The position numbers and the translations under genes are program-made. The notes beneath the pieces are model-generated. The model was given only the letters and a program-made list of their open reading frames with translations. It searched no databases and was not told where the DNA came from. Positions 53,989 to 63,874 of a stretch of 64,000 nucleotides of DNA are shown here, piece by piece (positions within the stretch are counted from its first letter, which is position 1; every line of letters begins with the position of its first letter). The DNA comes from PALSA-693 sp963729695 (GTDB lineage Bacteria; Actinomycetota; Acidimicrobiia; Acidimicrobiales; Palsa-688), in the NCBI GenBank assembly GCA_963729695.1, contig CAVSOT010000003.1, positions 1,240,001 to 1,304,000 of the forward strand. The letters run 5' to 3'.

Positions 53989-55956
53989 GTGCGACGAATT
54001 GTGAGCATCGGCATCTCGATGGCAGTGGCCGCCGGATGGGCGTTCGGCGTGGGTTCGCCGGCGGGTTACGCCCAGGTCTCCGGTGGGACGGCCGGGCCCG
54101 CAGCGGATGTGGTCGCCGCCGCGCTGCCCACCACGTTGACCATTGCCGGCCATGGCTGGGGGAGTGGCGAAGGCATGGGGCAGTACGGCGCCCTCGGCTA
54201 TGCCTCGGCCCCGTTCAGCTGGTCCGCCTCGCAGATTCTCAGTCACTTTTACAGCGGGACCGTGCGGGCCGTGGTGAGCTCGACCCAGTCGGTCAACGTC
54301 AGGCTCGACGAGTTGGACAGTGTCGCGTCGCTGCGGGTTGCGGCCCCAGCAGGCGGGCAACTCTTCCTCAATGGCAAGGCGGTGGCCAGCCCAACCACCG
54401 TCAATCGAACGTCCGCCGATCAGAGCTTCACCGCCAAGGTGGGCAGCGCCGCCGCGGATGTGGTGGTGTCCGGACCCTGGTCGACGGGCTCGTCGCGCTC
54501 GTTCGCCGGTTCTGTCGTCCTCAAAGCCAGCCCCGCCCAAGTATGGAATGTGCTGCCACTCGACCAATATGTCGAAGGGGTGGTGCCGAGAGAGTCGCCG
54601 GCCAGCTGGCCGCTGGCTGCTCTCGAGGCGCAGGCCGTGGCGGCCCGGTCGTTCGCCCTCTCCCACCTCCAAAGTTCCCCGCCGGCCATCTGCGACACCA
54701 CCAGCTGCCAGGTGTACGGGGGCGACCCGACACAGTATCCCGACTCCGACAGCGCCAATAGCAACGCGGCTGTCACCCAGACGGCCGGGCAGATTCTCGA
54801 ATGGGGCGCCGACACCCCGGCCGGTTTCCTTTCCACCCAACCGGCCCTGACGGAGTACAGCTCCTCGACCGGGGGGTACACCGCGGGCGGCCTCTTTCCC
54901 GCGGTGGTCGACCAGGGCGATGCCACGCCCTCCAACCCCAATCACTCCTGGACCGTGTCGGTGCCGACCAGCCGGCTGCAAGCGGCCTATGGGGGCACGA
55001 TCGGCACCTTGCAATCCATTGTCGTCACCGAGCGCAACGGTCTGGGTGACGTCGGCGGCCGCGTGTTGGAGATGGTGCTCGCCGGATCAGGGGGGCGAAT
55101 CACGATTACCGGCAACCAGTTCGCGGCGGTGGCCGGCCTGCGCAGCAACTGGTTCAACCTCGCCAGCGCCACCACGGGCCCAAGCGGCGGGGTCAACGGC
55201 TATTGGGTCGTCGCCGCCAACGGCGCCGTCTACCCCTTCGGGTCGGCCGCCAACGACGGGTCCATGGTTGGCCAGCGGCTGAACGCCCCCGTGATCGGCA
55301 TGGCCACCACCGCCGATGGCGGTGGCTATTGGCTGGTGGCTGGGGACGGCGGGATCTTCACCTTCGGCGACGCCCACTTCTACGGGTCGACGGGCAACAT
55401 CCGCCTCAACCGACCGATCATCGGCATGGCCTCGACGCCCGATAGCCGGGGCTACTGGCTCTTTGCCAGTGACGGTGGCGTCTTTACCTTCGGCGATGCC
55501 AAGTTCTTCGGCTCGACGGGCAACATCCGACTGAACCAGCCCATCGTCGGGATGGCCTCGACCCCGGACGGTAAGGGGTACTGGCTGGTGGCGTCGGACG
55601 GTGGCGTGTTCACGTTCGGTGATGCCAGGTTCTTCGGCTCGACGGGCAACGTCCGTTTGGCCCAGCCTGTCGTCGGGATGGTCGCCACCGGCAATGGCCA
55701 GGGGTACTGGCTGGTCGGGCGGGACGGAGGGGTGTTCACGTTTGGGAACGCGCGCTTCGTCGGTTCGCTGCCCGGTGAAGGGATCGTGGACACCGTCACC
55801 TCGGTTTCGGCCACTGCGGATGGCGGTGGGTACCTGCTCTCTGGAGTCGGAGGGCGGGTGTACCGCTTCGGTGACGCACCGTACTTCGGCGACCCGGCCT
55901 CCGACATCGCCGGTTGGAACAGTCAAGCCCTCGGGGTGTTCGCCAAGGATGGCTGA
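53989..55956 (+). CDS. Secreted SpoIID/LytB-domain protein with six C-terminal GYWLVASDGG repeats
   Basis: 655 residues. GTG 53989 has AGGAG nine bases before and starts a signal peptide (RRIVSIGISMAVAAGWAFGV...). Residues ~45-400 are SpoIID-like: AGHGWGSGEGMGQYGALGYA, LDQYVEGVVPRESPASWPLA with ALEAQAVAARSFALSH, and EYSSSTGGYTAG. SpoIID proteins are peptidoglycan lytic transglycosylases that act on denuded glycan strands. Six ~42-residue repeats follow (~402-655), the last diverged. Intact, unlike the protease before it, and separated from it by ~80 bases. Confidence 0.88.
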   Translation: MRRIVSIGISMAVAAGWAFGVGSPAGYAQVSGGTAGPAADVVAAALPTTLTIAGHGWGSGEGMGQYGALGYASAPFSWSASQILSHFYSGTVRAVVSSTQSVNVRLDELDSVASLRVAAPAGGQLFLNGKAVASPTTVNRTSADQSFTAKVGSAAADVVVSGPWSTGSSRSFAGSVVLKASPAQVWNVLPLDQYVEGVVPRESPASWPLAALEAQAVAARSFALSHLQSSPPAICDTTSCQVYGGDPTQYPDSDSANSNAAVTQTAGQILEWGADTPAGFLSTQPALTEYSSSTGGYTAGGLFPAVVDQGDATPSNPNHSWTVSVPTSRLQAAYGGTIGTLQSIVVTERNGLGDVGGRVLEMVLAGSGGRITITGNQFAAVAGLRSNWFNLASATTGPSGGVNGYWVVAANGAVYPFGSAANDGSMVGQRLNAPVIGMATTADGGGYWLVAGDGGIFTFGDAHFYGSTGNIRLNRPIIGMASTPDSRGYWLFASDGGVFTFGDAKFFGSTGNIRLNQPIVGMASTPDGKGYWLVASDGGVFTFGDARFFGSTGNVRLAQPVVGMVATGNGQGYWLVGRDGGVFTFGNARFVGSLPGEGIVDTVTSVSATADGGGYLLSGVGGRVYRFGDAPYFGDPASDIAGWNSQALGVFAKDG

Positions 55957-56015
55957 CGGGCTTGGCTCAGACGTGGCCGGGTGGCTGACTGTTGACGACC
56001 CGAACCCGCCAAGGG

Positions 56016-56462
56016 TCAGGCATACATGAGGGAACCGGGAGTCGTCAGCAATTCGCCGGTCTCCAGCCACGTCTTCAGGCCGGAGAGGATCATCGGCCAG
56101 CCGCCGTAGATCTGGGGATTGGCCTCGTCCCGCAGTTGATCGTGGATGACAGTGAGGCGGCAGGAGTCGCCGATCGGTTCGATCTCCCACGTCACTCGCG
56201 ACGCTCCCTCGCGCCGGACGTCCTCATCCCAAAGGGCGGTCATGGTGTGTACCAGCCGCCGAGGAGGGTCGACCTCGAGGACCTCGCCGTCGCCGAGAAG
56301 GCCGGTCGCCTTGGGGGCGCTCATGGTGAGACGGGCGCCCAGTTTCCAGTCGCTCTGCACGGTGGCTCCGAAGTTGTACTTCGCCCGGGTTTCCGGGTCG
56401 GTGATGGCGTTCCACAGTCGTTCCGGCGTTGTCTTGATGTAAATCTCGTAGATCTTTTCCAT
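56016..56462 (-). CDS. SRPBCC/AHSA1-family protein
   Basis: 148 residues, ATG 56462. Pattern KIYEIYIKTTPERLWNAITDPETRAKYNFGA with later WPMILSGLKTWLETGE marks the activator-of-Hsp90-homologue-1-like START-fold group. Its start shares one base with the stop of the ArsR gene (TGATG), the common ArsR-SRPBCC pair of Actinobacteria. These proteins bind hydrophobic ligands; the particular ligand is unknown. Confidence 0.92.
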   Translation of the reverse strand: MEKIYEIYIKTTPERLWNAITDPETRAKYNFGATVQSDWKLGARLTMSAPKATGLLGDGEVLEVDPPRRLVHTMTALWDEDVRREGASRVTWEIEPIGDSCRLTVIHDQLRDEANPQIYGGWPMILSGLKTWLETGELLTTPGSLMYA

Positions 56463-56800
56463 CAGGGGGCTCCTGCCTCTTTCTCCAAATCGTGCTTCAG
56501 GTCGATGAGCCCTGCCGCTCTGGGCTCGGTGTACTTGTCGATCCACCGGTCGTAGATCTGTCGGATCGGCACCGGATTGAGGAAATGGAGCTTCTCCCGG
56601 CCCGATCGGCGGGCGACGACGAGACCGGCATCTTCGAGGATCCGCAGATGCTTCATCACTCCGAAGCGGGTCATCTCCACCTCGGAGGCCAGCTCGGTCA
56701 AAGTCAGGCCCTCGCGGCTGAAGAGCCGGTCGAGCAGGCGCCGCCGGGTCGGATCCGCAAGGGCTTTGAACACCCGGTCGTCGTCAGCCACCACGTCCAC
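56462..56800 (-). CDS. ArsR-family winged-helix transcriptional regulator
   Basis: 112 residues. FKALADPTRRRLLDRLFSRE, then helix-turn-helix LTELASEVEMTRFGVMKHLRILEDAGLV and wing VVARRSGREKLHFLN. No cysteine metal site, so it likely responds to something other than arsenite. It probably controls its own operon with the SRPBCC gene. The divergent VOC gene starts ~115 bases away; the space contains a TGACTATTTGGTCA dyad (56807-56820), a plausible operator. Confidence 0.93.
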   Translation of the reverse strand: MDVVADDDRVFKALADPTRRRLLDRLFSREGLTLTELASEVEMTRFGVMKHLRILEDAGLVVARRSGREKLHFLNPVPIRQIYDRWIDKYTEPRAAGLIDLKHDLEKEAGAP

Positions 56801-56806
56801 AATACG

Positions 56807-56820
56807 TGACTATTTGGTCA
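56807..56820. promoter_or_regulatory. Possible ArsR operator
   Basis: TGACTAT/TTGGTCA, an imperfect inverted repeat just upstream of the ArsR-type regulator start and in the space shared with the VOC gene. Suggested by symmetry and location only. Confidence 0.35.
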
Positions 56821-56917
56821 CCTGTCAAGGTCAGGCCCCGGCTAGTGGGTCCGATGAGAAACGGCGACGTCGGTCGTTCTAGTAGCCAGAGCACCCGGGC
56901 CGGCGAAAGGACCCATC

Positions 56918-57400
56918 ATGCAAAAGATCACCCCGTTCCTGTGGTTCGACACCCAGGCCGAGGAGGCCGCCGCGCTGTACACGTCGACCTTCAAGAACTC
57001 CCGCGTGACCGGCGTCACCCGCTACGGCGAGGCCGGGCCCGGCCAAGAGGGCGCAGTGATGACGGTGACCTTCGAGCTCGACGGTCTGCCGTTCGTCGGC
57101 CTCAACGGGGGCCCGAACTTCCAGTTCACCGAGGCCATCTCGTTTCAGGTGAATTGCGAGTCGCAGGAGGAGGTCGACTACTTCTGGAGCCGCCTGAGCG
57201 AGGGTGGCGAGGAAGGCCCGTGCGGCTGGCTGAAGGACAAGTTCGGGATGTCGTGGCAGATCGTTCCGACCCGCCTCTGGGAGTTGCTCTCCGACCCGGA
57301 CGCCGAGGTCGCCCAAGGGGCGATGCGGGCCATGATGGAGATGAAGAGGCTGGATATCGCCGCCTTGGAGGCCGGCGCCGGAGTGGGCCAATCGGGCTGA
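56918..57400 (+). CDS. VOC-superfamily protein (PhnB/3-demethylubiquinone methyltransferase-like glyoxalase fold)
   Basis: 160 residues, ATG 56918 with AAAGGAC upstream. ITPFLWFDTQAEEAAALYTSTFKNS and VMTVTFELDGLPFVGLNGGP, with SWQIVPTRLWELLSDPD, are typical for this PhnB-like group, often found beside ArsR/SRPBCC pairs as here. Enzymatic activity of the group is mostly undefined despite the old methyltransferase name. Confidence 0.92.
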   Translation: MQKITPFLWFDTQAEEAAALYTSTFKNSRVTGVTRYGEAGPGQEGAVMTVTFELDGLPFVGLNGGPNFQFTEAISFQVNCESQEEVDYFWSRLSEGGEEGPCGWLKDKFGMSWQIVPTRLWELLSDPDAEVAQGAMRAMMEMKRLDIAALEAGAGVGQSG

Positions 57401-57419
57401 CGAGCTTCTCGGCGCCGGG

Positions 57420-58421
57420 CTACGCGGGCGGGGACGGCTCCTCGGGCCCGTCCCGCGCCTCTCTCTCCGGGTCCGGCGGCAGCACCCAGTAGGGCTGATG
57501 GGGCGCTTCCAGATCGGCCTTGACGAGGTCCGTGATCTGTTCGGTCCACTCGTCTCGCATGACCTGGATGCGCTCCTCCAGCTTCTGGGTGGAGCGCGGC
57601 CCACCCAGGAAATCGGCGATCCGCTGCAGGTGGCCGTCGCGGTCCTCGAGGTAGTCCTCGTACGTGACCACGAACGGCGCGATGGCGTGCTCCTCGAAGT
57701 GGGACTTCCAGAGCCAGTCCTCGGCGATCATCTGGAGCAGGTGGGCTTTGATGGTCTCGAAGTCGTAGCCCGGATGGCCCCGGTCAACCTTGGCCCCCAC
57801 GGGCCAGTGCCACGTTCCCGACGACACGGCTCGCCATGACGAGACAGCCTGGGCAATCTTGTCCCGGCGCACGATGTGCACGTACGCCAGGCCCGGGAAC
57901 ACGGTCCGCAGGTCGAGGCTCACGTCGGGGTCGTCTTCCTGGCGGAGTCGGCTGGTCAGTTCGTACGCCTGCTGCCACGCCACCTTGACGCCGAAGTAGT
58001 CGCCCGGCCATTGCTCGACGAGCTCGACGAGGTGGTCGGAGAGGGGTCCGTCCAGCACGGGAGCCTCGGGGAACTGAAAATGCTCGGTCGGGGCGCCCAG
58101 ACTCCGCTGCGTCATGTCCTCGCAAAGCAGGGTGCTGCCCGAACGAGCGGAGAAACACACGCAGTAGAAGCGCTTTCCCGATCGGGCCAGTCGCTGCCGG
58201 ATCCTTGTGTCGGGGGTCCCAGTGCCGGGGGTCCCAGTGCCGGGGGTCCCAGTGCCGGGGGTCCCAGTGTCGGGGGTCCCAGTGTCGGGGGTCCCAGTGT
58301 CGGGGGTCCCAGTGTCGGGGGTCCCAGTGTTCCCCGACTCCGAGGGCGGCTCACCCCCCGACCGCCGGCGGCCCCGATCGATCAGCCGGCGGACGCCCTG
58401 GTCATACTTCCGTGGCGGCAC
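57420..58421 (-). CDS. Stf0-family sulfotransferase with repeat linker
   Basis: 333 residues from the GTG at 58421, nine bases after the gmd stop. An N-terminal basic stretch is followed by eight 5-residue units GTPDT/GTPGT (58211-58330), then the Stf0 core: FSARSGSTLLCEDM (PAPS loop), GAPTEHFQFPEAPVL, YVHIVRRDKIAQAVSSWRA. It matches the protein at 36939 along the core. The open frame upstream of 58421 runs into gmd and should not be read as a fusion. Sulfates a carbohydrate; gmd next door suggests a deoxysugar-containing acceptor. Confidence 0.88.
   Translation of the reverse strand: MPPRKYDQGVRRLIDRGRRRSGGEPPSESGNTGTPDTGTPDTGTPDTGTPDTGTPGTGTPGTGTPGTGTPDTRIRQRLARSGKRFYCVCFSARSGSTLLCEDMTQRSLGAPTEHFQFPEAPVLDGPLSDHLVELVEQWPGDYFGVKVAWQQAYELTSRLRQEDDPDVSLDLRTVFPGLAYVHIVRRDKIAQAVSSWRAVSSGTWHWPVGAKVDRGHPGYDFETIKAHLLQMIAEDWLWKSHFEEHAIAPFVVTYEDYLEDRDGHLQRIADFLGGPRSTQKLEERIQVMRDEWTEQITDLVKADLEAPHQPYWVLPPDPEREARDGPEEPSPPA
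58211..58330. repeat. Eight in-frame 15-bp tandem repeats
   Basis: Unit CGGGGGTCCCAGTGC or CGGGGGTCCCAGTGT, eight perfect-length copies (58211-58330). They code for a flexible Gly-Thr-Pro linker in the second Stf0 protein. The two variants are arranged in blocks, suggesting expansion by slippage. Confidence 0.95.
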
Positions 58422-58429
58422 CCTGCCGT

Positions 58430-59388
<959 letters not shown>

Positions 59389-59396
<8 letters not shown>

Positions 59397-60054
59397 CGCA
59401 ACAGTCTGACGTATCGGGAACCTGCGTCGGGGACCATGGCGGTGACGGCCGACGCCGGATCCGGCGGATGTGCACGGGGTGCTGGGCCATGGCCAGCATC
59501 TCCCGGTCGCCGGGACTGTCGCCGTAGACCCAGAGCTCGTACGGGGCCGGAACCGAGGGCCTGCTGGAGGCGGATGGCCTTCTCCTCGGCCGCGCACGTT
59601 CTTGCCCTCGATGCGGCCGGTGAGGCGCCCGTCCGGGCCCGTCTCCAGGCAGGTGGCGATGATCTGGGCGAACCCGGTGAGCCGGCCGAACGGCTCCAGG
59701 TAGACCGCCAAGGAGGCCGACACCAGGATCCGCTCGTGCCCCTCGGTGTCATGCCAGGCCATCCACTCGGCCAGATCCGGGCGGATGCGTCGGGCCAGAG
59801 CCGCACCGAAGGCGTTTCCCGCCGCCTCCACGTCCTCGGCGCGAAGGCCGGTGACCGACCGGGCCAGCAGGGCGGCCTTCGCCCCGTCGCGCCCGTCCCG
59901 CCGGTAGGCCGAGGCCATCGCCGCGCCGGAGGTCGCCAGGACCCTGGTGAAGCGGGCCCGCCCGAGCAGCCGGGCCAGAAATCGGGGCAGGCTGTCGCCG
60001 GCGACGAGCGTGCCGTCGAAGTCGAACGCGGCGACGCCGGCGACGAGCTGTCAT
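59389..60054 (-). CDS. HAD-IB family phosphatase, frameshifted
   Basis: ATG 60054 overlaps the dprE2 stop (ATGA). After a shift in the first codons: AAFDFDGTLVAGDSLPRFLARL (motif I DxDGT), ILVSASLAVYLEPFGR (motif II Ser), GRIEGKNV, then two more shifts near 59590 and 59545 and ELWVYGDSPGDREMLAMA (motif IV). The stop TAA (59389-59391) stands just inside the gmd start region. About 215 residues. HAD-IB enzymes are phosphomonoesterases. Directly behind dprE2 and dprE1 it is a candidate for dephosphorylating decaprenylphosphoryl-5-phosphoribose, a step done in mycobacteria by an unrelated PAP2-type protein. Confidence 0.72.
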
Positions 60055-60795
60055 GCAGGCAGGTGGCGCCACAGGGGGCGGGGCAGGTGCCGGAAGACCG
60101 CGAAGACGGGGCGCAACGATGCCGGAACCCAGATCACCTGGCGGCCCGACGCCAGGCCTTTCACGGTGGCGTCGGCTACCGCTTCCGGCGGTGGTGGAAA
60201 GCGGCGGTGCCTGCATGCCGGTCGTCATCTTCGTGTGCACGAAACCGGGCCGGACGATCAGCACGTTGACGCCGGTCCCCGCCAGGGCGTCGCCGAGGCC
60301 TTGGGCGAAGCCGTCGAGGCCGGCCTTGGAAGAGCCGTAGATGAAGTTGGCTCGTCGCACCCGCTCGCCGGCCACCGACGACAGGACGATGAGGGTGCCG
60401 TGCCCCTGTGCCTTCAGCTGGCGGGCCACGGCCAGGCCCACGGAGACGGCTCCGACGTAGTTGGTCTGGGCGAGCCGGACGGCGCCATCTCCGCCCGTCT
60501 CGTCCGTCGCCTGGTCGCCAAGCAGCCCGAACGCCAGGACGACGGCGTCGAGGTCGGCATCGGCCTCCCGCACGGCGGCGGCCACGAAATCCTCGTGGCT
60601 TTCGGTAGCGAGGGCGTCGAACGGCAGACAGCGCACCCGGCCCGCGCCCGCCTGGCGGAGCGTGTCGGCGGCGGATGCCAGGGCGTCCTCTCGGCGACCG
60701 GCGAGCACGACCGTGGCCTGCCGGGGCGCGGCCAGCTTGGCGGCGATCGCCAGTCCGATCTCGGAGGTGCCTCCGACGACGAGGATCGACTGCAC
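60051..60795 (-). CDS. dprE2: Decaprenylphosphoryl-2-keto-D-erythro-pentose reductase DprE2 (SDR), one frameshift
   Basis: GTG 60795: SILVVGGTSEIGLAIAAKLA (SDR NAD(P) motif), VVLAFGLLGDQ (NAG-like position), LSSVAGERVRRANFIYGSSKAGLDGF (Ser, YxxxK). Near 60190 the frame changes and continues EAVADATVKGLASGRQVIWV to FRHLPRPLWRHLPA, stop 60051-60053. About 247 residues after correction. With DprE1 it epimerises decaprenylphosphoryl-ribose to decaprenylphosphoryl-arabinose. Assignment rests on the neighbouring dprE1 and ubiA genes as much as on sequence. Confidence 0.85.
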
Positions 60796-60816
60796 TGCAC
60801 CCAGGGCGTCTTCGCA

Positions 60817-62289
60817 TCATGGAGCTCCAGAAGTTCGAATCCGAGCAAGGCCGGAAGCCGGCGGGCCAGGTCCGAGCGCAACCGACGCTCAGGGTCGAGC
60901 CGGTCTCGCACGGCCCGCCAGCGGGGCAGGTCAGGGTACATCGCCTCGAGGAGGTCCGGACGCAGGCGGGCGTCTTTGGCCAGGTATACCCGGCCACCGG
61001 CGGCCACCACCATCTCGTCGAGCCGGTCGAGGAGGGGGCCAAGTCCGGGGGAGGCCGCCGGGATGTCGAGGGCCAGGGTCCAGCCGGGTATGGGGAACGA
61101 GAGGGGCGCCGGGTTCGCCGCCCCGAAACGCTTCAACACCGCCAGGAACGAGGCGGACCGGGCGTTGCTCACGGCTTCGATCGGCGCGACGCAGCTCATC
61201 GGCCCCGGTCTCGGGTACCACCATCTGGTACTGGACGAAGCCTCGGGGCCCGTACAGGCGATTCCAGCCGTCGACCGCATCCAAAGGGTGAAAGAAGGCG
61301 GCCGCCGGCATCACGTGGCCCACCCTCCGGCGGGGCGACTTTCGGTACCAGAGCTCGTTGAAGGCGGCGACGCTCCAGCGATTGAGCAACCCCGGTGGGG
61401 TCCAGGGCGGCGCCTGGGGACCGGCCATGGGTTGGAAGCGCAGCGCGTGCTCAGGGTGGCGTCGCTTCGGCGGAAGATCCTCCAGCCGGGCGTGGTCCCC
61501 GAAGTCCACCACGGATCGGCCGAGCGACCGGCCCCGGGCCAGGCAGTCGATCCACGCCACGCTGTAGCGGTACCGGGCGTCGCCCTCCGCCAGCCGGATC
61601 ATGGTGGCCTCCAGGTCTGGCGTGCGCTCGGAATCGACCCGGATGGATGCCGTCTCGATCGGCAGCAGCCGGATGGTGGCTTCTGAGATCAGCCCCGTCA
61701 GTCCCATTCCTCCGGCCGTGGCCCAGAAGACGTCCGGGTCTCGCGACGGACTGACCGACATGGCGCCGAGCGCGGGGGTCTCGAGGACCAGGGACGAGAC
61801 GTTGGAGGTGAACGTGCCGTCGTGGTGGTGGTTCTTGCCGTGGATGTCGGAGCTGATGGCCCCGCCGACCGTCACCTGCCGGGTGCCCGGAGTCACCATG
61901 GGCCAGAGACCTAACGGCACGAGGAGGCGCATCAGCCGGTCCAGGCTGACTCCCACTTCGACCCGGGCCTCGGCGCGCTCCACGTCGACGGCCAGGATCC
62001 GGTCCATGCCGGTCGTCACCACCACTTGGCCGCCGGCGTTCTGGGCGGCGTCCCCGTAACTGCGCCCCAAGCCGCGCGCCACCACACCGCGAGGTCCGGC
62101 CTGACTGATGCGGGCGGCGAGGTCCGCGCCATCTCGACCGATCGTCACCCGGGCGGCGCTGGGCGACGTCCGACCCCACCCGGTCAGGAGCTTGACCTGG
62201 CTGCCGGGTGGGGTGTCGTCGGTGGGCTGCCCACCGGGAGCGGATGACGCCGCTTCGGGAGGCGGGGTTCGGGTAGGGCGGTCGTTCAG
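60817..62289 (-). CDS. dprE1: Decaprenylphosphoryl-beta-D-ribose 2-oxidase DprE1, frameshifted
   Basis: FAD-linked oxidase. The opening VKLLTGWGRTSPSAARV, GRSYGDAAQNAGGQVV, and GGAISSDIHGKNHHHDGTF (FAD site) match DprE1, as do LSFPIPGWTLALDIP and RLRSDLARRLPAL near the end. A shift near 61195 moves DELRR to IEAVSNARSASFLAVLKRFG. The position equal to the benzothiazinone-target cysteine (GWNICVDF in M. tuberculosis) is alanine here (GWTLALDI). No ATG or GTG is available at the start; CTG 62289, overlapping the ubiA stop, is my best choice. The stop is uncertain; TGA at 60817-60819 needs one more shift. Confidence 0.85.
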
Positions 62290-63215
62290 CTGACGTACAC
62301 CCCGAGCGCGAACAACAGAGCCCACACCAGGCCCAGCACCTGCAGGGGCCGGTCCCCGAAGACCAGCTCCTCGGGTCTCGCCCCCTTCCCGCTTTCCACC
62401 AGGAACGTGTAGCGGAGAAGGGCGATCAGGAACGGGACGATCGACAGCTGGTACCAGATCGGGTCCCGATGGTGGGCCAGGGCGGTTTGCAGGCTGAACG
62501 CCCACAGGCAGTACCCGACGATGGCCCCGCCGACGGAGACGGCAAGCACGGTACGGAGGAACGTGGGGCTGTAGGTGTCGACCACGGTGCGGGGGGAGCC
62601 CGTCGGTTCGGCGAACTCGGGCCCTTCGGCCAGTCGTTTGCCGGTCACCATGAGCAGGCTTCCGAACGTGGTGACGATGAGGAACCATTCCGAGACCGGA
62701 ACGGGGATCGCCACCGCGCCGGCGACCGCTCGGAGGACGAAACCCGCCGCCACGCACGCCAGGTCGAGTACCGGTTCGCCCTTGAGGTAGAGGCTGTAGG
62801 CGAACTGAAGTCCCACGTAGATGGCGAGCACCACCCCGAGGCGCCAGGCCAGGAGGGCTCCGCCCACGGTACCCAGCACCATGAGCCCGATCCCGACGCC
62901 GATCGCCAGGGAACGGCTGACGATCCCGGCCGCGACGGGGCGGTACCTCTTGGTGGGGTGACGGCGGTCGGCTTCCACGTCGATGGCGTCGTTGAGGCAG
63001 TAGGTACCGGCCGATACGGCGCAGAAGGCGACGAGGGTCACCAGGGTCCGGCCCAGGGCGGAGCCGTGGGTCAGCACGCCCGCGGCAGCCGGGGCGGCGA
63101 GCACCAGGACGTTCTTGGACCACTGCTTGATCCGCATGGTGCGAAGCAGTCCGGCCCAGACCGAGGGCCGCGGGGAAGGCCGAGCCGCAGGGGTCTGCGG
63201 GAGCACTTTGCTCAC
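62286..63215 (-). CDS. UbiA-family decaprenyl-phosphate phosphoribosyltransferase
   Basis: 309 residues from the GTG at 63215, about nine membrane helices. The first Asp-rich motif NDAIDVEADRRHPTKRYRP is the DppR/Rv3806c type; the second lies in LKGEPVLDLACVAAGFVLRAVAG. It joins PRPP-derived phosphoribose to decaprenyl phosphate, the first committed step to decaprenylphosphoryl-arabinose. Its stop overlaps the dprE1 start. The frame is open upstream to 63410 but that part lies over rmlC and looks unrelated. Confidence 0.9.
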   Translation of the reverse strand: MSKVLPQTPAARPSPRPSVWAGLLRTMRIKQWSKNVLVLAAPAAAGVLTHGSALGRTLVTLVAFCAVSAGTYCLNDAIDVEADRRHPTKRYRPVAAGIVSRSLAIGVGIGLMVLGTVGGALLAWRLGVVLAIYVGLQFAYSLYLKGEPVLDLACVAAGFVLRAVAGAVAIPVPVSEWFLIVTTFGSLLMVTGKRLAEGPEFAEPTGSPRTVVDTYSPTFLRTVLAVSVGGAIVGYCLWAFSLQTALAHHRDPIWYQLSIVPFLIALLRYTFLVESGKGARPEELVFGDRPLQVLGLVWALLFALGVYVS

Positions 63216-63273
63216 CCCGTGCAGCGTACTTGCGATCGGAAGGTCGGCACGGTGATCCACCCCCGGGATCCGG

Positions 63274-63825
63274 TTAGCGCGGCGGAACGGCGCCTGGCCA
63301 CCGGGCCGGATCGATGTCCCCTCGACGCGGGTTGGTCTGATCGCGCGCCGAGAGGATGGGATCGGCAACGCCCCAGTCGGCGGCGATCGTGGGATCGTTC
63401 CAGGCCACACCCAGCTCGTCGGCGGGGTCGTAGTACTGGTCGACGAGGTAGGTCATCGTCAGGTCGGTCAGGGACGCGAACCCGTGGGCGACACCGGGCG
63501 GGATGAACACACCCCGCCCGTTGTCCCCGCTGATCTCTATGGTCTGCGTCGCACCTTCGGTCCGAGACCCCCGCCGCAGGTCGTGCAGCACCACTCGGGC
63601 GACCCCGTTGGGGCACAGCCAGTAATCGGACTGGTGGAGGTGGTAGTGCAGGCCGACCACGGCGCCGGCGGACTTGTCCGAACGGTTGCCCTGGACCATC
63701 TCCCGGCTGCCGGGGAACCAGGAGCGCCGGTAGGTCTCGCTGAACCGGCCCCGCTGGTCGCCGTGGATCTCGGGATCGACCGTCCACACTCTGCTGATGA
63801 TCGTGGACTCGAGGATCAGGGGCAT
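63274..63825 (-). CDS. rmlC: dTDP-4-dehydrorhamnose 3,5-epimerase-like protein RmlC
   Basis: 183 residues, ATG 63825, intact. Cupin fold: DQRGRFSETYRRSWFPG, substrate segment VVGLHYHLHQSDYWLCPNG with the base histidine, FIPPGVAHGFASLTDLTMTYLVDQYYDP and LGVAWNDPTIAADWG. It epimerises C3 and C5 of dTDP-4-keto-6-deoxyglucose on the way to dTDP-L-rhamnose. The HYHLHQ variant differs from the usual HYQxPP, so a related epimerase making another deoxysugar is possible. The other rml genes are not in the window. Confidence 0.87.
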   Translation of the reverse strand: MPLILESTIISRVWTVDPEIHGDQRGRFSETYRRSWFPGSREMVQGNRSDKSAGAVVGLHYHLHQSDYWLCPNGVARVVLHDLRRGSRTEGATQTIEISGDNGRGVFIPPGVAHGFASLTDLTMTYLVDQYYDPADELGVAWNDPTIAADWGVADPILSARDQTNPRRGDIDPARWPGAVPPR

Positions 63826-63874
63826 GGCGCGTCACTCCGGGCTCGAGGCCCGATCAGAATTGTGATCGGAGTTC

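Noticed and set aside
60931..63123. 730-codon frame joining dprE1 with upstream sequence
   Set aside because: The first ~275 codons are the antisense/other-frame reading of the UbiA-family gene, which has its own clear reading frame.
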